Positions 23,936-32,767 of a stretch of DNA of 53,167 nucleotides are shown piece by piece. Position numbers and translations under genes: made by a program. The notes beneath the pieces are model-generated. The model worked only from the letters and a program-made list of their open reading frames with translations, searched no databases and was not told the DNA's origin. How positions within the stretch are numbered: the stretch's first letter is position 1; each line of letters opens with the position of its first letter. Source of the stretch: JACPJP01 sp964650285 (lineage in GTDB: Archaea; Nanobdellota; Nanobdellia; Woesearchaeales; GW2011-AR4). The DNA lies in NCBI GenBank assembly GCA_964650285.1, contig CAZYSP010000007.1, positions 1-53,167 of the forward strand, written 5' to 3'.

Positions 23936-24619
23936 ATGACTCAAAACAATCCAGAACATATAGCAATAATTCTTGACGGCAACAGAAGATATGCTGAAAA
24001 ATTAGGGATTCCTAAATTCATGGGCCATGAGAAAGGCTTTAATAAGATAAAGGAATTATTGAAATTGTGTGTGGAGCTGGGAATCAAGGAAGTCACGTTA
24101 TATTGTTTTTCTACTGAGAATTTTAAAAGAAGCAAAAAAGAAGTTGATTATTTGTTTAATCTATTCAGGAAGAGAATTGGAGATTTCAAAAAAGACAAGA
24201 CAATACATGACAATAAGGTTAAGATAAGTTTTATCGGAAGGATTTCTATGTTCCCCGAGGATATGCAGAAATCTATGAATGAGGTCATGGAAATGACAAA
24301 GGATTATGGAAATTATAAATTGAATTTGGCATTAGCTTACGGTGCAAGAAGTGAAATAGTTGATGCTTTTAAGAAAATTATAAGCAAAGGAATTAAAGAT
24401 ATTGATGAAAGCATTATTAAGGAAAATCTTTATCTTCCTGATGATGTTGATATATTAATAAGGCCTGGTGGGGAAAAAAGAATAAGCAATTTTCTTTTAT
24501 TTCAGATGGCTTATGCAGAGCTCTTCTTCATAGATAAGTTATGGCCGGAATTTACAAAACAAGATTTAGTTGCTATAATAGAGGACTTTAAAACCAGAGA
24601 AAGAAGGTTTGGAACTTAG
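23936..24619 (+). CDS. uppS: Undecaprenyl-diphosphate synthase-family cis-prenyltransferase
   Basis: Extends a prenyl diphosphate with isopentenyl units in cis, making the lipid carrier for glycan assembly. The 227-residue protein shows ILDGNRRYAEKLG (catalytic Asp in DGNRR, residue 14), MGHEKGF, TLYCFSTENFKR and the C-terminal RPGGEKRISNFLLFQ with YAELFF (Glu for Mg2+). It is slightly shorter than bacterial enzymes, as usual for archaea. The product length is unknown. It may belong to the same N-glycan pathway that the hexose-phosphate enzymes feed. Confidence 0.94.
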   Translation: MTQNNPEHIAIILDGNRRYAEKLGIPKFMGHEKGFNKIKELLKLCVELGIKEVTLYCFSTENFKRSKKEVDYLFNLFRKRIGDFKKDKTIHDNKVKISFIGRISMFPEDMQKSMNEVMEMTKDYGNYKLNLALAYGARSEIVDAFKKIISKGIKDIDESIIKENLYLPDDVDILIRPGGEKRISNFLLFQMAYAELFFIDKLWPEFTKQDLVAIIEDFKTRERRFGT

Positions 24620-24663
24620 AAATCAAAACACATAAATACAACCTTGTTTCTTAAATTTTTAAA

Positions 24664-26076
24664 ATGGATTCTTATGAGCTGTTCAAGGAAGATATAAAAA
24701 AAGCTGTAGATGAATTTAAAAAAATTGACAGGAAAGAGGTTATAAGAATTGTGAGCCATCTGGACGCTGATGGCCTAAGCGCTGCTTCTATAATGGTCAA
24801 ATGCCTAAATAATGACAATAGAAAGTATTCTATTTCAATTATTCAGCAGATAAAAAAAGAGGTATTAGAAGAGTTGGCAAGGGAACCCTACAAATATTAT
24901 GTATTTACTGATATAGGTTCAGGGGCAATAACAGGCATCGAAGAAAAATTTAAGGGTAAGAAAGTCTTTATCTTTGATCATCACAAACCTGAAAAAATAG
25001 ATACTAAAAATAATGTTTTCTTTGTAAACCCTCATAAATTCGGAATTGATGCTGGCAAAGAAGTTTCAGGTGCTGGCATTGTTTATTTATTTGCTTGCTG
25101 TTTTAACAAAAAGATGGAGGAATTTGCACATATAGCAATTATCGGTGCTATTGGAGATATGCAGGAACATAATGGTTTTGACAGGATAAACAATGAAATT
25201 TTAGAAACTGCTGTTGAGAAAGGGAAGATTAAGGTTATTAGGGGTTTAAGGTTATTCGGGGCTCAAACAAAACCACTGCACAAAGTTTTGGAGTATTGCA
25301 CAGACCCTTTTATCCCGGGTGTTACAGGCTCTGAATCAGGAGCAATACAATTTCTTCAGCAGATCGGAATAAACCCAAAACATGGAAAGGAATGGAAAAA
25401 AGTTACTCATTTAAGTAAGGAGGAAATGAAAAATCTTGTAACCGGAGTTATACTAAAAAGACTCAATGAAAAAAATCCAGATGATGTTCTTGGCAATGTT
25501 TATATTTTAAAAGAAGAAAAGGAAGAAAGCCCTACAAAGGACGCAAAAGAATTTGCAACACTGCTTAATGCATGCGGAAGATTAGATAAAGCATCATTAG
25601 GTATTGGAGCTTGTTTAGGAGACAAAAAAATAAAGAGAAAGGCTATTTGTCTAATGAGTGATTATAAACGGGAAATTATAAAATCTTTAAAGTGGTATGA
25701 TGAAAATAAAACCAGCAGTTTTGTAACAAAGGGAAATGGTTATGTAATAATAAACGCACAGGATCAAATAAGGTCAACCTTAATTGGAACATTAGCCTCT
25801 ATTTTATCAAAGTCAAACAATGTCCAGGAAAAATTCATAATGTCAATGGCGCAGTTAATAGACGGAACAACAAAAGTTTCATTAAGAATGTGCGGCATTA
25901 ATAATGGAATGGACCTAAAGCAAATTATTTCAGAAATAACAAAAGATATGCCAAACTGCGAAGCTGGCGGACATGCAAATGCTGCTGGCGCCTTAATACC
26001 TACAGACATGGAAGAAGAGTTCATTAACAAAACAAAAGTTATTTTAGAAAAAAGAGCGATGGAAGAGATTGTTTGA
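24664..26076 (+). CDS. Archaeal RecJ-like DHH phosphoesterase
   Basis: A 470-residue DHH/DHHA1 enzyme of the archaeal RecJ/GAN type, a single-strand nuclease connected with the replisome. Visible are the N-terminal metal site SHLDADGLSAAS (residues about 30-41), the signature FIFDHHKPE near residue 110, GAIGDMQEH with a further Asp, and the DHHA1 nucleotide-binding end AGGHANAAGA near residue 440. Length matches archaeal homologues. It starts 44 bases after uppS on the same strand. Confidence 0.9.
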   Translation: MDSYELFKEDIKKAVDEFKKIDRKEVIRIVSHLDADGLSAASIMVKCLNNDNRKYSISIIQQIKKEVLEELAREPYKYYVFTDIGSGAITGIEEKFKGKKVFIFDHHKPEKIDTKNNVFFVNPHKFGIDAGKEVSGAGIVYLFACCFNKKMEEFAHIAIIGAIGDMQEHNGFDRINNEILETAVEKGKIKVIRGLRLFGAQTKPLHKVLEYCTDPFIPGVTGSESGAIQFLQQIGINPKHGKEWKKVTHLSKEEMKNLVTGVILKRLNEKNPDDVLGNVYILKEEKEESPTKDAKEFATLLNACGRLDKASLGIGACLGDKKIKRKAICLMSDYKREIIKSLKWYDENKTSSFVTKGNGYVIINAQDQIRSTLIGTLASILSKSNNVQEKFIMSMAQLIDGTTKVSLRMCGINNGMDLKQIISEITKDMPNCEAGGHANAAGALIPTDMEEEFINKTKVILEKRAMEEIV

Positions 26077-26086
26077 AAATATTTCT

Positions 26087-26356
26087 TTATAACTTAATCC
26101 TTATCCCGTCAATATGGTCAGCAATCTCAAAACCTGTTTTTGTTAATGTAAGCAGTTTCAATCTTCCCTGCTTTTCAAAATTTATCAAGCCTGATTTTTC
26201 CATTTCCTGCAGGATTTTAACAACATGAGAATATGTGCAGTCAACACACTTTGCCAAAGAAGATGCATAAATTTCAGATTTTGCGTTTTTTAATTCCACC
26301 AGCATCATAGCTGGCTTTTCCCTGAAAAAGACATTGAAAATTTCTTTATTATCCAT
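26087..26356 (-). CDS. Winged helix-turn-helix regulator, 89 residues
   Basis: A compact HTH protein: helix 1 around EKPAMMLVELKN, an HTH with SLAKCVDCTYSHVVKILQEM as the recognition region, and the wing GLINFEKQGRLKLLTLTKTG. This is the layout of archaeal MarR/ArsR-like winged helices. There is no ligand domain. It is convergent with the RecJ-like gene (10 bases between stops) and follows the histone gene across a gap with two hairpins. Target unknown. Confidence 0.8.
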   Translation of the reverse strand: MDNKEIFNVFFREKPAMMLVELKNAKSEIYASSLAKCVDCTYSHVVKILQEMEKSGLINFEKQGRLKLLTLTKTGFEIADHIDGIRIKL

Positions 26357-26438
26357 TTATTGCACCCCCGAGATATTATCTTTGTAAAATTTGTTTTTTG
26401 GAATATAGTTTGTAGTATATAGAGTTGTTTATAAAGTT

Positions 26439-26483
26439 TTCGAAATTTGAAAAATTTCGAAGACCAGAAAAACAAAGTTTTTC
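26439..26483 (-). terminator. Two tandem short-loop hairpins between the histone and HTH genes
   Basis: TTCGAAATTT 26439-26448 pairs perfectly with AAATTTCGAA 26452-26461 (loop GAA). GAAAAAC 26467-26473 pairs with GTTTTTC 26477-26483 (loop AAA). They lie downstream of the histone stop on the minus strand and repeat the layout seen at 6717-6801. Confidence 0.5.
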
Positions 26484-26524
26484 GCTGTTTTCGTTTAATC
26501 TTATTTTATCGACGAGAAATTACA

Positions 26525-26740
26525 TTATTGCTTAGCAGCTAACCTTACATCTCCCTCATTAACAGTTTTTCTTTCTGAATGTTTTGCTATTCTAGCTGCC
26601 TGTGTAGCTATACTCTCTGTCTTTTCTGTAAGAATCTCTGTAAAAACATCAACAGAATCTGCTGAAACTCTTTTAGCTCCTGCTTTCATTAAAATCCTTC
26701 CAACAGGTGCTCTAGGAATTACCGTAATTTTTCTCCCCAT
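26525..26740 (-). CDS. Archaeal histone
   Basis: A 71-residue single histone fold. The sequence RAPVGRILMKAGAKRVS (helix 1 and loop), the long central helix DSVDVFTEILTEKTESIATQ, and HSERKTVNEGDVRLAAK (loop 2 and helix 3) match the HMf family, including RKTV before the last helix. The start at 26740 (GRKITVIPRAPV after Met) is chosen over upstream frames because it fits the family and has GGGG just in front. It compacts DNA as dimers or hypernucleosomes. Confidence 0.95.
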   Translation of the reverse strand: MGRKITVIPRAPVGRILMKAGAKRVSADSVDVFTEILTEKTESIATQAARIAKHSERKTVNEGDVRLAAKQ

Positions 26741-26857
26741 ATTAACCCCTATTTTATTTAAGAATATAAACCCCTTAGTCTTTGTTAACAATATTTCTGC
26801 ATAGCTTGTTTAAATAGTTTTCTATTCGTTATTAAGTAAACGTACCCAAACCTCTAT

Positions 26858-29539
26858 TCAACCCTCCTCAAGAATTCTGCCAAGTTCTTCTATTTTTTCA
26901 GCGTATTCTGCAAAGTCTCCTTTGGTTAAAGCTTCCTGTGCTTCTTCATACAATTCTGAAGCTGTTTTGAATTTTTCAGATAATGTTTCAGGAATAGAAA
27001 TTTTTCCCTTAACTTTCTCTACCTTTCCTTTGAAAATAACTTCAAGTGCTTCTTCAAGAGTTTCCTGCATTGTCAGTTTGCCTTCATAAGCAACAATAAC
27101 TCTTTTGAGTTGCGGTAAGGCTCCACTGGCAGAAGCTTTCAAGTAAACTGGCTCAATGTAAAGAAAACTTTGTTCTATTGGCATTGTTATAAGGTTTCCT
27201 CTTATCACTTCAGAGCCCTGCTGACCCCACAATGTCAACAATTGAGAAATTTCAGTATCCTGATCTATTCTTGCCTCTATCTGCATTGAGCCGTAAGTAA
27301 GCTCCTGTTTGCTCAGCCTAAACACTTCTAATTTGCCATATTCTTCAGGATCTGAATGAGCCACAAACCATGCAATCATATTCTCTTTTCCACGAGGAAT
27401 TAATGGCGTGATTAAAAAGAATCCTTCTTTTTCTGCATCAGGAAGCTTAAGAACAATATAATATGGTCTAAGCTCAATCTCATTGCTCCTATAAATTTCA
27501 TTTGGAGTTCTCCAGACATCTTCCCTGTTATAGAAAACTTGTGGATCTTTCATATGATATGTGCCATAAATCTCCATTTGCACTCTCATTAAATCTTCTG
27601 GGTATCTAATATGCTCTTTTAAGCCATCAGGCATATCTTCAAAATCCTTAAACAGCTCTGGGAAAATTTTTGCATAATTTTGTATTAAAGGATCTTCCCC
27701 ATCCACAATATAAAAGTCTATATTCCCATTGTAAGCATCTACAACAACTTTAACCGCATTTCTAATGTAGTTGATACCAACAATATTCTCGCTGTATGGG
27801 AAGTTGTCTGATGTTGTGTATGTATCTATTATCCAGAACAATTTGCCTTCATTAATAACAACATAAGGATCATTGTCATATTCAAGGAAAGGGGCTAAAG
27901 CAGCTGCCCTTTCAACAATATTCCTTCTAAGCAGCACTTTACTTTCCGGAGTAACAGCGCTTGACACAAATAGGTTAACAGAACCAAGTTTAACTGAGAA
28001 AATAGCTTTTTTTAGTATATTTGAAAGCTGAACCCCATCTTTACCTTCATAAGAGGTAAACACATTCTCATTACCAAGAGGATAATCAAATTCATTTGCT
28101 TTTGTGTTGACAACAATAAAATCATTTGACTGCTCGCCAAAATAGATTCTTGGCTGTGTGATTTTTAGTTCATCATACTCTGTTTTTGGAGGAATATCCT
28201 TGACAAACAGCTCTGGAAGACCCTCCTTACTTACCTTATTAACAGGGCTTACAACTGCTCCATACCCATGTGTATACACCAATTTTTCATTAACCCATGT
28301 TTTTGCTTTAGTAGCCAGTTGATTCTGATCTAATTCTCTAGGAGAAATCATCAGCTGCCTGAGTTTATTATCAAGTGTATACCTGTCAACATCTACATCA
28401 AGAAACTCATAATATGTTCTGAAAAGCTGTATCTGTTTGTTTGTTGTTAATAAAGGCCTCCAGTCCCATAACCTTACATTATCTATGGTTGCCCTGTTAT
28501 TGTTAATATCATCAATAGTAAGGTCGTAAGTTACTGGGAAATCCCTTGTATAAACATTAGTAAGGCCATACGCAAACAATGTATGTTTGATGTTTTGCTT
28601 TATGTAAGGATCTTCAAGGTTATACTCATTCGGCTGGACATACAGACCCTGCACTATGCCTACTACAATACCTCCTCCAAAAGACACCACAAAAATTAAT
28701 GCGATGCTTCCAATAAACAATTTAATGTTCTGATTATAAATATAAGCAAATGCTATAAACGCAGTTATTAATGCAAGAACTGATAAAATTGTGTATAGCG
28801 GAAGAGTGATTACAATATCAGTATAGCCTGCTCCGAAAACTGCTCCCTGTGAAGAAAACAAAATAGAGTATCTCTTAAGATAAAAGAATGCTGCAAAGAT
28901 TATCAAAAACAAACCAGCTAAAAAAGCTAAATGTGTTCTTCCTTTTTTTGGAACCTCTATTTTAATTTGCTGAAAAGGCTGCTCAAAACCAAAAGGCATT
29001 CCTCCCTTAGGAATCCCTTCCTTAACATCCGCCTTAGGAGCTTTTTTTGTTTTAATTGTAAATAGATAAGCAACTGCTGACATGACAAGGACTGCTATCA
29101 GCACGAAAAGCAACACATTTAATACAAATCTGTAAAAAGGCAGAACAAAGATATAAAAACCAATATCATTCTTGAAAATCGGATCAACAAATCCAAAATT
29201 AACATAATTAAGGAATCTTAACACAACAAACCAGTATGTACTTGCGGCAAATCCTGCAAGCAGTGAAACAACAACTGTAACACTCAGGTATATTTTTTTA
29301 TTGGTGATATTTGCTTTCTGCTTGAGTACAATGAAGTTTATCAGTAAAAATACCAAGAACACAAGAAAAACTACAGCCCCTAATGCTATTTTTGAAAAAA
29401 GCACAGTCTTGAAAACAGAAAGATACTTCAATGAATCAAACCAGAGCCATTCAGCATATAATCCTGAGAGTATTAATAAAACTGCAATAATCAGGACAAA
29501 TAAGACAAAACTATTTTTCCTAAGTAAGTTGCTGGCCAT
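26858..29539 (-). CDS. UPF0182-family large membrane protein
   Basis: 893 residues. The N-terminal third has about seven membrane helices with short loops. The remaining 590 residues form a soluble, probably extracytoplasmic region containing the family's recognisable blocks (VQPNEYNLEDPYIKQNIKHT, RLWDWRPLL, IYFGEQSNDFIVV, RYPEDLMRVQMEIYGTYHM) and an acidic C-terminal helix. UPF0182 is widespread in bacteria and archaea with no firm function. ATG 29539 was chosen over TTG 29545. It stands alone, far larger than its neighbours. Confidence 0.92.
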   Translation of the reverse strand: MASNLLRKNSFVLFVLIIAVLLILSGLYAEWLWFDSLKYLSVFKTVLFSKIALGAVVFLVFLVFLLINFIVLKQKANITNKKIYLSVTVVVSLLAGFAASTYWFVVLRFLNYVNFGFVDPIFKNDIGFYIFVLPFYRFVLNVLLFVLIAVLVMSAVAYLFTIKTKKAPKADVKEGIPKGGMPFGFEQPFQQIKIEVPKKGRTHLAFLAGLFLIIFAAFFYLKRYSILFSSQGAVFGAGYTDIVITLPLYTILSVLALITAFIAFAYIYNQNIKLFIGSIALIFVVSFGGGIVVGIVQGLYVQPNEYNLEDPYIKQNIKHTLFAYGLTNVYTRDFPVTYDLTIDDINNNRATIDNVRLWDWRPLLTTNKQIQLFRTYYEFLDVDVDRYTLDNKLRQLMISPRELDQNQLATKAKTWVNEKLVYTHGYGAVVSPVNKVSKEGLPELFVKDIPPKTEYDELKITQPRIYFGEQSNDFIVVNTKANEFDYPLGNENVFTSYEGKDGVQLSNILKKAIFSVKLGSVNLFVSSAVTPESKVLLRRNIVERAAALAPFLEYDNDPYVVINEGKLFWIIDTYTTSDNFPYSENIVGINYIRNAVKVVVDAYNGNIDFYIVDGEDPLIQNYAKIFPELFKDFEDMPDGLKEHIRYPEDLMRVQMEIYGTYHMKDPQVFYNREDVWRTPNEIYRSNEIELRPYYIVLKLPDAEKEGFFLITPLIPRGKENMIAWFVAHSDPEEYGKLEVFRLSKQELTYGSMQIEARIDQDTEISQLLTLWGQQGSEVIRGNLITMPIEQSFLYIEPVYLKASASGALPQLKRVIVAYEGKLTMQETLEEALEVIFKGKVEKVKGKISIPETLSEKFKTASELYEEAQEALTKGDFAEYAEKIEELGRILEEG

Positions 29540-29615
29540 ATTCAAAAGATAATAGGCAGATTATTTAAATGTTGAGGTATATATTTAAATAAGTTATACT
29601 ATCATTAATTATATT

Positions 29616-29650
29616 ATGAAAGCATACTCACTAACGTTCGTAGCTTTCAT
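29616..29650 (+). promoter_or_regulatory. Leader hairpin upstream of gltX
   Basis: ATGAAAGC (29616-29623) plus TAC (29625-29627) pairs with GTAGCTTTCAT (29640-29650), an 11-bp stem with one bulged A and a 12-nt loop. It begins about 40 bases before the gltX start and lies in the likely 5' leader or promoter. Confidence 0.35.
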
Positions 29651-29688
29651 TTTTAAATAATATAAATAAAAAAGGGATATAGTTAAAA

Positions 29689-31350
29689 ATGAAAGAACTC
29701 ATATTAAAATACGCTTTACAAAATGCAGTAAAATACAAAGGAAAGGCACACATAGGCGCAATTATAGGCAAGGTTCTTGCTGAAAATCCAGAGCTTAAGA
29801 AGGACACAAAGAAATTAAGCAAAGAAATAAAAAAAATAGTTGATGAAGTTAATTCTTTAAATTTAGAAAAACAAAAAAAAGAGCTTGAAAAATATTCATT
29901 TAAGGAAACTGTAAAGGAAAAAAAAGATATTTTCTCTGTTTTTGACATTAAGGAAAATGAACAAGTTGTTACTGCATTTCCGCCTGAACCGAGCAAATAT
30001 CCCCATATAGGGCATGCAAAAGCAATTTTTCTTAATTATGAACTTGCAAAAAAATATAATGGAAAATTTATTTTAAGGTTTGAGGATACCAACCCAAAAC
30101 TTATTGACAAAGAATTCTATAAAATACATCTAAAAAATTATGAATGGCTGGGAATAAAGCCAGACGTAGTAGATTATGCATCTGACCACATGGAAGAATT
30201 CTATAATCTGGCTAAGAAAATGGTGGAAAAAGGTTTTGCATACTTATGCACATGCTCCCAGGAAAAGATAAAGAAAGACAGGTTTGAGGGCAAAGAATGT
30301 ACATGCCGCTATTTGCTAGAAGAAGAGCATCTCAAAAGGTTTGATGAATTATTCAAAGCAAAAGAAGGTAAAATGGTCCTGAGGCTTAAAGGCTACATGC
30401 AGCATGAAAACACCACAATGAGAGACCCTGCTTTACTTAGGGTAATAAACCACAAGCACGCAAGGCAGGGAAAAAAATACCATGTATGGCCGACTTATGA
30501 TTTTCAGAATGCAGCGATGGATGGCATAGAAGAAGTTACCCACAGGCTAAGAACAAAAGAATTTGAATTAAGGAATGAATTGCAAAAATATATTCAGAAT
30601 ACACTTGGCTTTAAGCAGACAAAGATCTATGAATTTGCACGTTTTAATTTAGAAGGTGTAGAGAGCTCTGGAAGAGTCATAAGGGATTTAATAAAGAAAA
30701 AGAAGCTAATAGGATGTGATGATCCTTCCTTAACAACAATAGTCGCATTAAAGCGTCGCGGTTTTCTACCAAAAGCAATAAAAAATTTTGTTTTATCCAC
30801 TGGAATCACAAAAGCAGAATCCACTCTTACATGGGACGATCTTATTGTGCACAACAAAAGGATTTTAGATGCAAAAGCTAATAGATATTTTTTCATTCAT
30901 GATATTAAAGAAATAAAGATAGAGAAAGCTCCTGAACAGACTGTAAAATTAAAACTGCATCCGGATGCGAAAGAACAAGTTAGGGAATTCAAAGTAAAAG
31001 ACAAGTTCTATATTGAGAAAGATGATTTTAAGAAATTTAAAAATGGAAGATTATACAGGCTAATGGATTGCTTGAATTTTAAGAAAAAAGGACCCAAGTT
31101 AGTTTTCCATTCTCTAGAGTATAAACAATTCAAAAAAAGCGGGGATTTAATTATTCATTGGTTGCCAAAGCAAAAAGATTTAGTCAAAACAGAAGTCTTA
31201 ATGCCTGACAAAAAATTAATTAAGGGCCTTGCAGAGCCACTGGCAAAGAAACTGGCAGAAAATGAGGTTATTCAATTCATCAGATATGGATTCTGTTGTT
31301 TAGATAAAAAAGAAAAAAACAAATTAAGGTTCTGGTTTGCGCATAAATAA
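29689..31350 (+). CDS. gltX: Glutamyl-tRNA synthetase, archaeal type
   Basis: A 553-residue class Ic synthetase charging tRNA with glutamate. The HIGH motif is PPEPSKYPHIGHAKAIFLN near residue 100. A CxC pair (LCTCSQ and ECTCRYL, about residues 186-206) matches the archaeal zinc site. The C-terminal region is the beta-barrel anticodon domain of archaeal GluRS. The KMSKS position reads VESSGRVIRDLIKKKKLIG, where relatives have S-K-R or similar, so the loop is degenerate. With GatCA in the window, the enzyme probably also misacylates tRNA(Gln), though that is inference. Confidence 0.94.
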   Translation: MKELILKYALQNAVKYKGKAHIGAIIGKVLAENPELKKDTKKLSKEIKKIVDEVNSLNLEKQKKELEKYSFKETVKEKKDIFSVFDIKENEQVVTAFPPEPSKYPHIGHAKAIFLNYELAKKYNGKFILRFEDTNPKLIDKEFYKIHLKNYEWLGIKPDVVDYASDHMEEFYNLAKKMVEKGFAYLCTCSQEKIKKDRFEGKECTCRYLLEEEHLKRFDELFKAKEGKMVLRLKGYMQHENTTMRDPALLRVINHKHARQGKKYHVWPTYDFQNAAMDGIEEVTHRLRTKEFELRNELQKYIQNTLGFKQTKIYEFARFNLEGVESSGRVIRDLIKKKKLIGCDDPSLTTIVALKRRGFLPKAIKNFVLSTGITKAESTLTWDDLIVHNKRILDAKANRYFFIHDIKEIKIEKAPEQTVKLKLHPDAKEQVREFKVKDKFYIEKDDFKKFKNGRLYRLMDCLNFKKKGPKLVFHSLEYKQFKKSGDLIIHWLPKQKDLVKTEVLMPDKKLIKGLAEPLAKKLAENEVIQFIRYGFCCLDKKEKNKLRFWFAHK

Positions 31351-31372
31351 AAACTAATAATAGGTGATTTTA

Positions 31373-31555
31373 ATGGGAACAAGCTTGGTTGTAAGGTCGC
31401 AGGTAAAGAATCATGCCAAAGTTGACGGCAAGACATTAAGCGTATCAGAAGATTTTTATGAGGCATTAAATAAAAAAGTTGAAAAGCTGATAGAAGAAGC
31501 AAGCAAGCGTGCAAGATTAAACAACAGGAATACATTGATGGGAAGAGATATCTAG
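31373..31555 (+). CDS. DUF1931-type single histone-fold mini-protein
   Basis: A 60-residue protein with SLVVRSQVKNHAK, a central helix VSEDFYEALNKKVEKLIEEA and the end NRNTLMGRDI. This fits the short archaeal NF-YB/HAP5-like family (DUF1931), whose members have a truncated histone fold. It is distinct from the canonical histone at 26525-26740. ATG 31373 has GGTG in front and is preferred to GTG 31364. It follows gltX by 22 bases and converges with a coiled-coil gene (four-base overlap). Confidence 0.8.
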   Translation: MGTSLVVRSQVKNHAKVDGKTLSVSEDFYEALNKKVEKLIEEASKRARLNNRNTLMGRDI

Positions 31556-31890
31556 CTACTGTTTTTCCTTAGTTTTATCTCCAAATTTTTCACCCTCATC
31601 TCCTTCTCTTTTTTAGCTTGCAGTAGTTCATTTATTTTTGTTTTTATAGACAACAAATCAATATTCAATTCATTAATCTTGTCTCTGTTTTCTTTTAATG
31701 CACTGTCTTTTTCTTCTCTTATTTGCCGCAGCTCTTTTTCAAGTTCTTGAACCCTTGCCCTTAACATTTCTTTAGTTGCTGTTCCTAAGTACTTATCCTC
31801 TCTCACATGTCTGCTGCTCACTATGCAAATCTTCCTTAAAAAATTTTTCAAATCTGATGGATTTATATGATCCAAAGAAATATTTTGCAT
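31552..31890 (-). CDS. Coiled-coil protein, 112 residues
   Basis: An N-terminal 40 residues of mixed structure (NPSDLKNFLRKICIVSSRH) and a long Glu/Lys/Leu coiled coil from about residue 45 to the end. No family recognised. It begins two bases after the stop of the upstream Pro/Gln-rich protein on the same strand, so they are co-translated and may form one structure. Confidence 0.6.
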   Translation of the reverse strand: MQNISLDHINPSDLKNFLRKICIVSSRHVREDKYLGTATKEMLRARVQELEKELRQIREEKDSALKENRDKINELNIDLLSIKTKINELLQAKKEKEMRVKNLEIKLRKNSS

Positions 31891-31892
31891 TT

Positions 31893-32456
31893 TTACTTTT
31901 TTAATCTTCCAAACAGGCCTTTTTTCTTGGGCTCTTTAATACTGGAAAATGGAACGCTTGGCATTGCAACTGGTCCTTGTTGTTGAGGCCTTGGTGGCTG
32001 ATCAAACTGCTGAGATGGTGGTAACTCATCAAGTTCTGGAAGTTTTGGTTCATTAACCTGTGGTTCAAACCTTAGGGGCTGTTGAGAATTAGGACTTAGC
32101 CCTTGAGGAGGTTGAAAATCTGGTCTAGGGATTGGTTTATGCAGCAGTGGTTTTTCTCGTTTTCCAGCAAGATTCCCAATCATTTCTGTAATTGCCCTGT
32201 TTTGCTCTATAATTTTATCAAGTTTTTTACTTATAGAAGTCATATCTGTACCACCATTTCCTTCAACCTTAAGTTCTTCAGCTGCCTCACTAAATAATTT
32301 TAGCATAGCATCCATGCTTTTTGTCAAAGCATTTATAGAATCCAATAGCTCGTCAGAAGAAGTTTCATCTCTTTTTGACCTTAATTCCTGTATCTGTTTC
32401 TTTAATTCAACAATCTCCCTGTGGGGCATAAGATCATAAGGCTCATCCTTTGCCAT
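31893..32456 (-). CDS. Coiled-coil protein with Pro/Gln-rich disordered tail
   Basis: 187 residues. The first 100 are helical (EIVELKKQIQELRSKRD, ELLDSINALTKSMDAMLKLF and NRAITEMIGNLAG). The rest is rich in Pro and Gln and ends in a basic KKKGLFGRLKK. Architecture of this kind is common in small archaea, without a known function. The ATG at 32456 lies eight bases after GAGGT, better spaced than the ATG at 32462. It is co-translated with the coiled-coil gene at 31552-31890. Confidence 0.6.
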   Translation of the reverse strand: MAKDEPYDLMPHREIVELKKQIQELRSKRDETSSDELLDSINALTKSMDAMLKLFSEAAEELKVEGNGGTDMTSISKKLDKIIEQNRAITEMIGNLAGKREKPLLHKPIPRPDFQPPQGLSPNSQQPLRFEPQVNEPKLPELDELPPSQQFDQPPRPQQQGPVAMPSVPFSSIKEPKKKGLFGRLKK

Positions 32457-32579
32457 TCTCATCTACCTCTTTTTTATCATTTAACCCATAATTGTATTTA
32501 TATAAACATTTCGGTTTTCCGTCACTGAAATTAGAAAAAGCAAAAAAATTTATAAACTTGCTATAATAGAATAAACAAA

Positions 32580-32753
32580 ATGGAAAAACTAAATAAAAGG
32601 GCATTATTTAAGGGGATATTCAATTTTATAATATTTATACTTGCCATAATATTCCTGATTTTTCTCATAAAGAATGACTGGAACATACTTGATGCCATTA
32701 ATGGAATGATAAATTTCATTAAGGATATAGCGGCTTTAACCAGTCAGGGATAA
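32580..32753 (+). CDS. 57-residue single-pass membrane protein
   Basis: An ATG at 32580 opens a frame ending TAA 32751-32753. One strong membrane helix (FIIFILAIIFLIFLI, residues about 16-30) sits after a basic N-terminus, with an amphipathic C-terminal part. TATA-like TTTATAAA lies about 32 bases upstream, consistent with a short leader. It is convergent with the GNAT-like gene at 32768. No family recognised. Confidence 0.55.
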   Translation: MEKLNKRALFKGIFNFIIFILAIIFLIFLIKNDWNILDAINGMINFIKDIAALTSQG

Positions 32754-32767
32754 ACAAATCTTATCAT

